Of a DNA stretch of 64,000 bases, positions 11,443-21,849 are shown piece by piece. How positions within the stretch are numbered: position 1 is the first letter of the stretch; the number at the start of each line of letters is the position of its first letter. The notes under the pieces were generated by a model. It saw only the letters and a program-made list of their open reading frames with translations. It was not told the origin of the DNA and did no database searches. Both the position numbers and the translations under genes were made by a program. The stretch is from Rhynchospora pubera. Its lineage: Eukaryota > Streptophyta > Magnoliopsida > Poales > Cyperaceae. The stretch covers positions 318,186,513 to 318,250,512 of the forward strand of contig CM051459.1 of NCBI GenBank assembly GCA_028095005.1, written 5' to 3'.

Positions 11443-13346
11443 ATGGATGCCTACTGTCTACCCAAGAATGATGCTAACTTTGCCGAACTCACTCCACTCA
11501 CATTCATCCACCGTGCCGCTTTGGCTTACGGTAATCATGCATCCGTTGTGTATGAGAACATAAAATTCACCTGGAAGCAGACATACGAGCGCTGCCTCCG
11601 CCTTGCTGCCTGGCTGCAGTCTTTCGGCATAAGAAAGAACGATGTGGTGAGCACATATGTTGCCTCTAAACAATATATTATCTAACTCATTATTGTTACA
11701 TAATTTACACATGCATGCTCCTTCAGTATATAAATCAACACCCGCCTTGGAGTGCTTAAGTATACATCAAGTAGTTGCTGACAGTTTCATGTCCTTTTCT
11801 TATGAAGGTCTCCATCCTAGCACCAAATGTCCCAGCACTCTACGAGTCGCACTTTGGAGTGCCAATGGCCGGTGCTGTGTTAAACACCATCAACACCCGC
11901 CTTGATGCTGCTGCCATTGCCGGCATTCTCCGCCACTCTGGTGCAAAGATCCTTTTTGTTGATCACCAGCTGCTTTCCTTGGCTACTGATGCTCTGTCCA
12001 CCCTCACTTCTCGCCCCGAGGTTGTCCTAATTGATGATATCTCTTCTACCAAACGCTGTGCTTCTTTTGGTCTACAATATGAGCAAGTGCTTGCCTCTGC
12101 CAACCCTGTTGCTTATCCACCGGTACCAGTCACTAATGAGTGGGATGCAATTGCACTCAATTACACCTCAGGCACCACCTCGGAGCCTAAAGGTGTGGTG
12201 TACAGTCACCGCGGTGCCTATTTGAGTACTATGACTCTGCTACTTCAATGGGGGGTGGGGCTACAACCGGTGTATCTCTGGTCCCTACCGATGTTTCATT
12301 GCAATGGATGGACCTTTACTTGGGGTATGGCAGCACGAGGAGGTACTAATGTTTGTCTACGATCACCATCAGCACGGAACATGTATCAGGCCATTTCTCG
12401 CCATGGCGTGACACACATGTGCGGTGCTCCGGTCCTCTTCAACGCCCTTCTAGACCCAACTGAATGTCGCCAGTTGACTCGCCCAGTCCATATGCTGACC
12501 GGGGGTGCTCCACCACCTGCTGCTCTACTTGAAAGCATTGAAAGTGTAGGTTTCCGGATTACACACGCATACGGCATCACTGAGGCCACTGGGCCAGCAC
12601 TTGTTTGTGAGTGGCAGAAAGCTTGGAACCGCCTTCCAGCTGCTGAGAAAGCTCGATTGAAGGCCAGACAAGGTGTTGGTGCGCTCACATTAGCTGATAT
12701 TGACGTGAAGGATAAAGAAACAATGATAAGTGTACCCCGTGATGGTGTAACTCAAGGCGAGATATGCCTTCGGGGGAGCAGCATAATGAAAGGTTATTTC
12801 AAGAACAAAAAGGACACTGATGCAGCCTTTAAGAATGGCTGGTTTCTGACCGGAGATGTTGGTGTGATGCACCCGGATGGATATATCGAGATAAAAGATC
12901 GATCAAAAGACGTAATTATTTCAGGCGGAGAGAACATAAGCAGTGTGGAGGTAGAGGCAGCATTGTACCGCCATCCAATGGTACTCGAAGCAGCAGTGGT
13001 TGCGATGCCGCATCCACACTGGGGTGAGACGCCGTGTGCATTTATTGTGCTAAAGGAGTACGCATCCAACGAAGCTGGAATAGAAGAGGGAGACATCATT
13101 TCATACTGTAGAGATAAGCTCTCTCATTACATGGTTCCAAGGAAGGTGGTATTCTTAGAAGAGTTGCCCAAGACCTCAACAGGGAAAATACAGAAGTTCA
13201 TTTTGAGGGATGTTGCAAAACGGATGCAAAAGAATAATCCAAAAGGAGATGCTAATTATTCCCGTAGAGTGGAGCGCGAGATTAACGATATATACCGGCA
13301 GCCTGAGGCACGTGTTGAGCATGTGATTGCTCTATCAAGGCTGTAA
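11443..13346 (+). CDS. Peroxisomal acyl-activating enzyme (AMP-binding acyl-CoA ligase), copy 1
   Basis: Two exons, 11443-11646 and 11808-13346, joined in phase 0 (donor GTGAGC, acceptor GAAG), give 580 residues, full length for the family. The adenylate-forming motifs are in order: YTSGTTSEPKG near 186-196 (ATP/AMP P-loop), GEICLRG near 386, TGDVG near 416, the hinge DRSKDVIISGGENIS near 432-446, and PKTSTGKIQKF near 522-532 with the catalytic lysine. The last three residues SRL are a type-1 peroxisomal targeting signal. The N-terminal region (NDVVSILAPNVPALYE, GAVLNTINTRLD) is closest to plant acyl-activating enzymes of the AAE1/AAE11 and cinnamate-CoA ligase group. It therefore probably makes an acyl- or aryl-CoA thioester from a carboxylic acid, ATP and CoA in peroxisomes. 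The substrate cannot be told from sequence. The gene looks intact. Its intron holds a filler copied from exon 2 (see 11734-11755). Confidence 0.93.
11734..11755 (+). other. Exon-derived filler in intron 1 of copy 1
   Basis: The intron reads TCAACACCCGCCTTGGAGTGC where copy 2 has only a few bases (ACAACATGC). The first part matches exon 2 at about 11890-11904 and the second part (TTGGAGTGC) matches exon 2 at about 11854-11862. This looks like templated filler from repair with template switching. Confidence 0.6.
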
Positions 13347-13829
13347 GAGGTGAAAAGCTATACTTGACAAACAAAAGATTACACCACTGTGTAGTACAAA
13401 TTAAATGTACGATCGTTTTGTTTCTTTTATTTTTCCTTAATCTGTTTTATGTAGGGCTTGATGGGTAACAGGGGCTTCCCCTGCACAAGGGTGCTTTTAA
13501 AAGTAACAATTAAAATATATTTTCTCTTTTTCGGGTACTATAATTTGAATATATGGATATGAAATATAAAGGATTACAATGTTGTTGTTCTTTTTGTACT
13601 AATTCTGGACCAAAGAAATGGATGACAAATAGGAAATAATTGGAAGCTTGTCCAAGACTCCAAGTAGGGGTACACGTTCGTAAGCCTTTATGGATCTAGA
13701 TTTCGTAGTAATAAATTTCTGAAAATAAATGACGCAGGCAGAATTGGTTCATCTAATTACTTCAGCCCATATTAGCCCATTTATTTGGATTATCTATTAA
13801 ATTTCTGAAAATAAATGACGCGGGCAGAA

Positions 13830-14563
13830 TTGGCCTGAGGAGGACGACGGAGCAGAGGGAGATGGCGGCGGAGCAGAGGGAGGGATGACAGAGCCGGTGG
13901 TTGGCTTGTGTCTGGTGCGAAACAGAGACAGATCTCGCGTGCTTGGTGGAGGAGGCAGAGGCGGCGACTCGGAGTGGTTCGCGTCGGATCTGATAGAGAG
14001 AGGGGCGGAGGTTGAAGGAGGCAGCGAAATGGAACAACGATTCAGAGGCGGATCTACTACGCGGGTCGGGTTTGAGTTTGGATCAGAGAGATTTTGTGAC
14101 AATTTTGGCGGGTCTGCTGTGCGGCGGATCTGGTGCGCGGCGAGGCTCTGACGGCGCGAGTGTAGCTGGTGTGCACGGCTTTTGTATTTCAGTCCCGACA
14201 ACAGAGGCAGAGGAAGGGGTGGTGACCTGTCAAGACGGGTTTGATCTGACGAAACGGGTCAGAGCAAGAACAGAGGTGCGAGGCTAGGTTAATCACAGCA
14301 GAACAAAGTTGCAGGTGCATGGTTGTGCTTGGAAGTGGGAGGCAACGACGAACGACGAGCTACAGTTATGGTGTTTGACTGTCGGCTCCAATACCGACTA
14401 GGGTTTTAGTTTTGACAGATGGTGATTTGAGAAGATAGAGAGCAATAGAAGGAAGAAAAATAGAATTTTAGAGAGAATTTACAGGAGGATAATGATTTAG
14501 ACTAGAAGGATCATGATCTTCGTTTTGCCATTGGTATGAAAGAATTAGGGCTCTGATACCATG
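13830..14563 (-). mobile_element. Copia-type LTR element, truncated internal region
   Basis: At 14550-14563 the plus strand reads GGGCTCTGATACCA, the complement of the initiator-tRNA-Met primer binding site TGGTATCAGAGCCC. It lies directly beside the start of an LTR (TGTTAACA at 14564). So this is the leader of a minus-strand retroelement running leftward. Up to 13830 the DNA is GC-richer, with overlapping open frames of low complexity (proline/serine-rich) that I cannot assign to gag. The element ends at the duplication breakpoint, where a 32-bp phrase (AAATTTCTGAAAATAAATGA and following) occurs twice (13716 and 13798). No reverse transcriptase remains. Confidence 0.65.
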
Positions 14564-15760
14564 TTAACAGAGATGATTTGGATTTTGAATAGTTTTGCTT
14601 GATTGATAATTGTTACAGAGTCATACATATATAGCTAGACCTGTCAAACGTGGCTAACGATCACAGTACAATCGTTTGACGTTATCGTTATGTATAAATG
14701 GACGGCACAAATTTACTTGTCGTTAACCACAACGTTTATCAAACGGTTCAAAATTTTGATCCGTTATTCGTTTTCGTTTAGATAAACGGCATAACGATTT
14801 AACGTTCAAATCGTATAAAATTTGCATTATATTAAAATCCTGATAAATTTAGATCAAACTAAAGCATGAAAAATTTAAAAAAACACACATAAAATATATA
14901 TAAACTAAGATTCCATTAATACAACAACATACATAATAACTTAAAGCGTTTCAAATACATTGCCAGTTTCTCACAAACACAAAACAAAATATTCCAATTT
15001 GCCAACCCACAAGCCAGAACTCAAATATAGATCTCAAACTCCTTTCTAAAAAATCAAAATGCTAATCCGTACCAAACAAAATATAACCCAGATCTCAAAC
15101 TTCCTTATCAGAAAACAGAATAAGCCCTGATAATATGAGATATTCATCAGTATTCACTATTCAGTAATCAATACACAAAATAAAGCATCATCAATCTAAG
15201 TTATAATGTACAACTCAACCAAGATCTCAAGTCCCTTCTCAGAAATCCAATCTCATCCAATGGCTTAAAAAAAATCATCACTGAAGATCATTATTGAGAT
15301 TTGAGGAGTCAAAGACATTATGTCCAGGCTTCAACTTTGTTTAAAGGCACAACATAACTACACAAGCACTAAATGATAGCCAACACATTCAAACAAAAAG
15401 CATCATCACTGAAGATCATTGCTTGAGATCTGAGGAGCCAAAGACATGATGTCCAGGCTTCAACATTGTATCAAGGCACAAAAGAATAACTAAATGATAG
15501 CAATCAATGACTGAACCAATCTCAACCAATGACTTCAACCAACTATTTCCACTGTTCTCAACCAATCTCAGCCCATGACTAAAACAAGTAAAGTAAAGCT
15601 TACTGACACAGAGAGGAGCCAGCACGCACAACTGCACTAGCACAACATTACTATCAATGGTCCATAGAGGCTCTCCAATATTTTCACCATTTTATGTGTA
15701 AACACAAATAATGAATCATGTTAAATATTTTTTAAATAATTTTAAAGTGAAGGCATAATA

Positions 15761-18700
15761 TCATGATATCATACCCCTAATTGATGCTCTTAACCAATCT
15801 TGAGCAAAAAGTAAAGCTTCAATGCTCTCATCATTGAGAGAGCTCCTAGCTGGACTAAGCACTCTGCCACTTGTACTAAAGGCAAATTCAGATGCCACTG
15901 TTAAGATAGGGACAGCCAAGATGTCTCTTGTTAGTTGAGACAGTATTAGGTACTTAGGAGACTTCAATCTCCTCCAAGACAAGATGTCAAACTCATCATC
16001 CACATCACTTGCATTAAGTTCATCAGCTATATAAAAAAACAATAAAGAATAAATATAAATGACAATAGAACAAAATAAAAAAAAAAGCTTAGTACATCAC
16101 CTAGATAGTCATCTAGCTCTGATTTTGAAGCTTCACTGTTCCTTATATCTTTTATATAGTCATTCAATCCAGCTTTTGTATTAGTAACAGTGCTAGATGA
16201 ACTAGCACCATCAGCAGCACTTGTCTTATGCCTATTATGTATAATTTTCAAGTTAAACCAAGTAATATAACCATTATGTAATTATGTTTATATAAAGAGT
16301 TAATTACATGCAAGTTATACCTCTTTGATTTTCTAGGTTGGTTCTTGTCACTTGCATTCGCTCCCACATACTCTTCGAACAATGCTTTAATGCACTCTTT
16401 CAAATTTGCAATAAAGTTATCAACATCTTCAGGACTCAATTGCTTCATGTAGTACTCAATAACAAGGATCTTACATCTAGGATCAAGCACACAAGCTATT
16501 GCCAACAAAGAATTACCAATAGACCAATACTTGTCAAACTTGACAAGCATATCAGCCCCCATATTCACAATGAATGGGAATGGACTACTAGACATCCTTT
16601 TAATGCTAAGATACACTTCAGAAAATTCAGGAAAGAATAAATTTAATGTAGGATACTTGGTGCCACTCAACTTTAATGTGGCATCATAAAAAACCTTCAG
16701 ATGACCAACTAAACGCTCCACTGCCTCCCAATTGATTTTAGCTGGGTCAACGTAGAACCTCTTATCAAGGATAGCATACCTACAAATGGCTACCTTCAGC
16801 TCTAAAGCTAGCACCAACATCAAATAAGTCGAGTTTCATCTTGTAGGAACATCCCAAGCTGGCTTCTTATATGGAATTTGGCTCTAAAATTAAAAAAAGA
16901 CATGTGGTTAATATGATGCATTGATGCTAAACAAAGCAATTGAGGATGTGGGTCGGTTAAATAAACCTAACCTACGAGCAAGCCAGATTGAATTTCTCCA
17001 TCCTTGCTTGCGAGTGACGAATGTACTTCGTCGTGTCACGTATGTCTCTTATCTCATTTTTCAAAACACATAATCCATCTTGGACAATCAAATTTAAGAT
17101 GTGGCAACCACATCTCTGGTGGAAGACTTTACCATCCACTGGTAAGTCATCTAGGATGGGTGTCTTATCAAACAGTTCATTTATGCAACTATCATTGGAA
17201 GAGGCATTATCAAGAACAAGACAGAATGCCCTTTTATCCAAGTTCCATAATACTAATTTTTCATTAAAGGCATCAGCTATATATTTGCCAGTATGGGGGC
17301 TTGGCAATGGCATAAATGTGATTATCCTTTTTCTCAACATCCATTTATCATCTATGTAGTGGTATGTAATTGCCATAAAACCCCAGTCTCTACCCTTGTT
17401 GGTCCACAAATCACTAGTAAAACTAAATCTACAGCTAAGTTGCCCAAACTGTTCATAGAGATTAACATGTTCCTCTTCATAAAATTTAATGCAGTATGAC
17501 CTTAGAGTGTTCCTTGATGGAATTTTGAAAGCATGTTGCATAACATTAAGGAACTCTCTTAGATAATAGTGGTTCACACAATTGAATGGGTATTCATGGG
17601 CTATCACCATCTTAGCCAAAAACAGTCTACACTTCATCTGATCAAATACCCATGGTAGAATTTTTGTCCCTTCTATTGTAATAAGGAAAAAAAAAGTCAT
17701 CAGATATGTATAAACACAAGCACACAAGTATACAAGTATAACACAATTAATAAGTGTGAAGACACAAGGATGTTACCTGCTGTTTTGGCAGCTTGCAATA
17801 TTTTTTGCAAGGCATCATGCTTGTTTTTTGGAAATTTTTTACAACTTTTATTAATGTGATTCCTCATAGAACTGGTCCCCCTTTGCTGCCCTTGTAAATA
17901 TTTGAGACCACAATATTTGCAAATGGCCTCATAACAGCCATCTTCATCAACAGGCCCCTTTGTGAAATGCTTCCAATGTACAGAAGTAGTTTTCCTTATT
18001 TTCCTCTTTTTTGGATTTCCTCCTTCCTCTTTACAAGCAGGTTGTTTCTCACCTTCTTGAGCAGTAGTATTAGGATCATTACGAGCATCAACTTGTATTT
18101 TTTCAATTTCCTCTCGGGACTCTAAATGCAACCCAATACCCATGCTAAAACAAACCAGTGTCAGTTCATACATGTATTATGTATACATATCAAGTGCAGA
18201 TAAGTTCAAACATATACAGATCAAGTGCAGCATCAGTTCAAACACGACAGTGTACAGATCAAGTGCAGATCAGTTCAAACATAACACTACATTACACTAT
18301 ACAGATCAAGTGCAGCATCAGTTCGAACACGACAGTATACAGATCAAGTGCAGATCAGTTCAAACATAACACTAGTACACTACATTACACTATACAGATC
18401 AAGTGCAGCATCAGTTCAAACACGACAGTATACAGATCAAGTGCAGATCAGTTTAAACACGACAGCATACAAACTGTGCAGTATCAATTCAAACATAACA
18501 ATATACAGATCAAACATCAAGCATGCATGTGCACATAAAGTGCAGCATCAGTTCAAACACGACAGTATACAGAATGTGCAGCATCCGTTCTAACACGACA
18601 GTATACAGACTGTGCGGTATCAATTCAAACATAACAATATACAGATCAAATATCAAGCATTCATATGCACATAAAGTGTTGTATCAGTTCAAATATTTGA

Positions 18701-18864
18701 TGCACATAAAGTGCAACATCAGTTCAAAATCAAGCATGCATGCGCATCAATTACAGTATCATCTGAAATTAATCAAGTGTAAAGACATACTCATCATCGG
18801 AAATGTCTTCTATTTCTTCAGCATATGTATCATCTGATTCACCTCCTCTATCTGAAGAAGACAT
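15761..18864 (-). pseudogene. hAT transposase (BED zinc finger, RICESLEEPER-like), degenerate
   Basis: Exons can be followed leftward. Exon 1 is 18791-18864 (MSSSDRGGESDD, acidic). Exon 2 is 17777-18144 with the BED finger (VHWKHFTKG...CKYCGLKY...HINKSC). Exon 3 starts at 17672 and carries the catalytic region (FTSDLWTNKGRDWGFMAITY, LVLDNASSND, RCGCHILNLIVQDGL). Exons further left carry the middle domain (SIGNSLLAIACVLDPRCK) and the C-terminal hATC dimerisation domain (FDILSWRRLKSPKYLILSQL, VASEFAFSTSGRVL). Order and spacing match a plant hAT transposase. In the conserved TRWNSTY block the tryptophan codon is TGA (plus 16836-16838), and a TAG lies at the end of exon 3 near 16972. These stops make a full product unlikely. 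Intron 1 is filled by a minisatellite. Confidence 0.85.
18190..18760. repeat. Minisatellite inside transposase intron 1
   Basis: Tandem degenerate units built from ACAGATCAAGTGCAG, CATCAGTTCAAACACGACAG and TATACAG, about 32-65 bp per higher-order unit, decaying toward the right. They lie between the donor at 18790 and the acceptor before 18144, so they are spliced out. Long open frames across them are an effect of the repeat. Confidence 0.85.
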
Positions 18865-19935
18865 GCTATTGAATAAAAAAAATTTAAACAAAAAAGAAAT
18901 TAAAATCACATATCAAAAAAAAATCATAAGAAAAATATTGAATAAAATTAAAATTTTACCTTAAGAGTTAAGACAATCCAATCTGCTATGAACTTCCTTC
19001 TTGATCTCATTTTTCCTATTTGTATTCCTCTTTGTCTCTCTTTCAGTCTTTCTTTTTCTCTTTTCTGTTATGTTGCTTAGTTCCTCATATGTACAAGCTA
19101 GCAACAGAAAATTCATGATTGCTGGTGGCGACATGATCCTGACAGACGATCTTGCCATTTATTTCTCAGATACGAAATTATAACCTTTCTCAGCCTCTCG
19201 AGCTACTCAAATAGCAACAGATCGTCCAATAAACAGGTCTAGACACCTACCAAGCTACCAAATCACTCTAGATTTTAGGAAAAAATAACAAACAAAATGA
19301 TGAGTAATCATAGTCCCTTCTCGAGAGAGACAGAGAAAACATGTATTATATGTATTTGTTGACTTAGCACTCGTATATATGTATCTGTGAGAAGACAAAA
19401 AGTCGAATCGCTTAGCCTTCCGCTCCACTCCAGCCTCCAAGAAGAGAAAGAGGAAAAAGAGTAGAAGAGTTCGAGACAGAAGTACAGAGAAATGAGAGAA
19501 GCGACGCTTAGGGTTTTACTTTTTAGCTTATACACACGTGTGACTCTTCGTTACCTCTGCTCCTCTCATCTGCTATTGAAAAAAATTTACACACATAGAA
19601 TATTATACGACAATATACGGAATAATGATAACGAAACAGTCTATTTCGTTTACCATTCCATTTATTACTCTAATTTACCAGCCTATTTCGTCTGCCGTTT
19701 CGTTTCTTTAACGAAACACATTCTAGTGTCGTTATTCGTTCCGTTTCTCTTCAACGGAACGACATAACGTTATTTTCGGTTCCGTTGACAGGTCTATATA
19801 TAGCCTACAATACATGATTAATAAGGAATATAAATCAGAATTAAATCCTAAATATTCTAGATATCAGAATAAAATCTGATTGATTACAGAATCGTAAACT
19901 ACTATAATTGTAAAGATCTAGATATTCTGTAACAA

Positions 19936-20470
19936 AACGTACATAAGAATGGGATAAAGAAATGCATGTTAAATGTATTTATAGTGGTGTTGCATTATCA
20001 GAAACATAATTTAAATAATTTTGGATACCCACGTTAGTACAATTTTTAAGAGAAACAAATTGTTTTCTTATCCATTTGCTATAGCCGGTAGCAGTGCCCA
20101 CTCAAATGTGTGGACGGACTTTAATATGTGATATATGAAAATAAAAATATTATTTGTCACAGATATGTTGTCTATTTTTAATATTTGAGATCAACGTTGT
20201 ATGTTATCGGTGCTGAAGGTAGTAGCAGTAATAAAAGTACACATGTGAACATCTCAAAAAATAATAATTCGATGAAAATAAATATGTTTATCAATAACTA
20301 TTTTCACATAAAAGTAAATTGTCTCAATAAAATAAAAATAATACAACATGACAAGATTCTTGAATTGCTTTTGCTCCAGTGTTGTAGCGAACAATGATCA
20401 TACTCAAGACAGAGACTTGTTTTACAAATAATAATAATAAATTAATTAATTTAAACAAAGAACTTAAGGT
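19936..20470. other. AT-rich DNA between elements, nothing recognised
   Basis: No gene or bounded element was seen. It may belong to the tail of the helicase-bearing element to the right. Confidence 0.4.
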
Positions 20471-20475
20471 ACTTT

Positions 20476-21806
20476 TGTTGTACTAAACGTCTCTAGGTTT
20501 GTCGATTACAAAACAATATCATTCGGCATTTAACAATCTTCTTTGAGTTCTCATTATAGGATATGATATGGTATGAAATCGGTATATGAACTCAAGAAAT
20601 GAATTAGAATGAAGATGAGGATTGAAGAGTAACTCAAGCAAGATCAAGACTAAGTTTTACTCATGCTTGGAACTAGTTTAGACTAGATTACTAGATATTG
20701 AAACTCTATATCTCTCATAATGACATTTTTAGCTAGAAAAGCTCAAGTTTCAGTGGTAAATTAAATAATGGTACTTAAAATTACTTAATAGTAGTAGTTG
20801 GTCACCTATTGAATGTGTTTTGCAACTAAAATCTTGTAGGAAGCGTTGCACAACGCAACTTGGCATTACACAACGTTTTCAACAAAAGTTTTCCTGCTGT
20901 ACTGATCTTATGAGCCTGATTTGACCACAGTATGTTTCGAATTTGAAGAAACGAAAAACATTAAAGTTGTAGATATTTTTGTCTTCTTTCCAATGGTTTT
21001 TAAATCACCTCAATCGGAGTTCGGAGCAGAACGTTTGAGTTAAAATACTAAACGTTGTCTGCTGAAACTGGCAGCAACGTTGTGTAACGTTATTTAGCGT
21101 TAAGTAGCGCCCCAACGGCTAGTTTTACTACAAGACAATTCCAACGGTCATATTCCAGCATTGTATGACGCCCAATAGCATTAGGGAGCGCTCGGACTCA
21201 ATTTTGCTGGTAAAATGGGCTATTTCATGGCCTATTTAAACCATCCCTTGTTCTATCACTTGAGAGACTTTTGTTCAGCCATAACCAGTCCAGATTTGAG
21301 CCTTTGAGCACTAGGGTCACTACCTACTTGAGCTTTTCATAGCTAGATCATTTTAAGAGATAATGTAGCCTCAAACATCACCACCCCGACATTGTCGCAA
21401 GGTGTATGTTAGAATAGGTTGAGATCTCATCTCACCTGAGGCCGTGGTGCCATTTGCTATTCGAGTTAGGCCGATCCACCTCGGTTACTTGGTGTACAAG
21501 GTGAATTGGTTCGAATTTATAGTCCCATTTTTATTGGAATTGAACGTAGCGCGTCCTTTCGTGGTAGCGAAACTCCCGGAGAAACATACGGCTAAAGCTA
21601 GCATTTTCTAGTGAGTCGGAACTCCGTAATACATCGCGTGTCATCTCTTTCTCTCTTCTCTTTATTTACTTTCATTGTGTATTGCTTGTGACTTGTGTTG
21701 TGACTAGACCAAATTTGAATTGAACCAAAAATTGACCATACCGATTTAGGAAATCGAAATTGTGCCTATTCACCACCACCCTCTAGGCCTTTCTTTAGGG
21801 ACAACA
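20476..21806 (-). mobile_element. Solo LTR, family A (minus orientation)
   Basis: The plus strand runs from TGTTGTACTAAACG to TTTAGGGACAACA. The near-duplication ACTTT/AGTTT flanks it (20471-20475, 21807-21811). It is the inverted relative of 42683-44424, sharing the GGTGAATAGGCAC start region, the ACGGAGTTCCGAC block and the family motif CGTTGYRYAACG. At 1331 bp it is shorter than its relative, having fewer motif pairs. No internal region adjoins it, so it is a solo LTR. Confidence 0.8.
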
Positions 21807-21849
21807 AGTTTTATATGTTGAGTGCATGTGTGAGTGTGATATGAGAGAA

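Larger units (their letters stand above)
8290..13803. repeat. Segmental duplication, copy 1
   Basis: About 5.5 kb that recurs, in the same order and orientation, in fragments at 24240-25279, 33084-33419 and 45147-49966. The shared sequence covers the minisatellite, the 47-bp repeats, about 2 kb of upstream DNA, the whole acyl-activating enzyme gene and about 450 bp downstream, ending at the phrase ATTATCTATTAAATTT. Copy 1 keeps the empty target sites for insertions found in copy 2: AGATG at 8885-8889, the A/T junction 9135/9136, and CCGGCATG at 10229-10236. It alone has about 150 bp at roughly 9870-10020, absent from copy 2, ending in a hAT-like GACAGCCCTA. Confidence 0.9.
14636..19796 (-). 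mobile_element. Complete hAT transposon (5161 bp)
   Basis: Both ends carry the inverted repeat TAGACCTGTCAA. An exact 8-bp duplication TATATAGC flanks it (14628-14635 and 19797-19804). Subterminal AACG/CGTT motifs crowd the outer few hundred bases on both sides, as in other hAT elements where they bind transposase. It encodes a RICESLEEPER-like BED-finger transposase on the minus strand (15761-18864) with in-frame stops, so it is a once-autonomous but now probably immobile copy. The host site is a copia LTR. Confidence 0.92.
14564..19935 (-). mobile_element. Copia LTR split by a hAT insertion
   Basis: The LTR is TGTTAACA...TGTAACA, 14564-14635 plus 19805-19935, about 200 bp after removing the hAT element and one target copy. 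It has the inverted TGTTA/TAACA ends and small size usual for plant copia LTRs, and lies next to the primer binding site at 14550-14563. It is the 5' LTR of a minus-strand element. The 3' part was lost. Confidence 0.7.

Noticed and set aside
12386..12688. Open frames antisense to the acyl-activating genes (also 12794-13099 and the copy-2 equivalents)
   Set aside because: They are complements of strongly coding sequence and have no independent features. Codon bias of the sense strand explains them.
13797..14201. 134-codon minus-strand frame and overlapping plus-strand frames
   Set aside because: Low-complexity proline/serine-rich frames in the GC-rich leader of a truncated copia element. No domain and no conserved start.
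18142..18837. Several overlapping open frames of 75-126 codons
   Set aside because: Produced by the minisatellite in the transposase intron. The peptide repeats simply mirror the DNA repeat in different frames.
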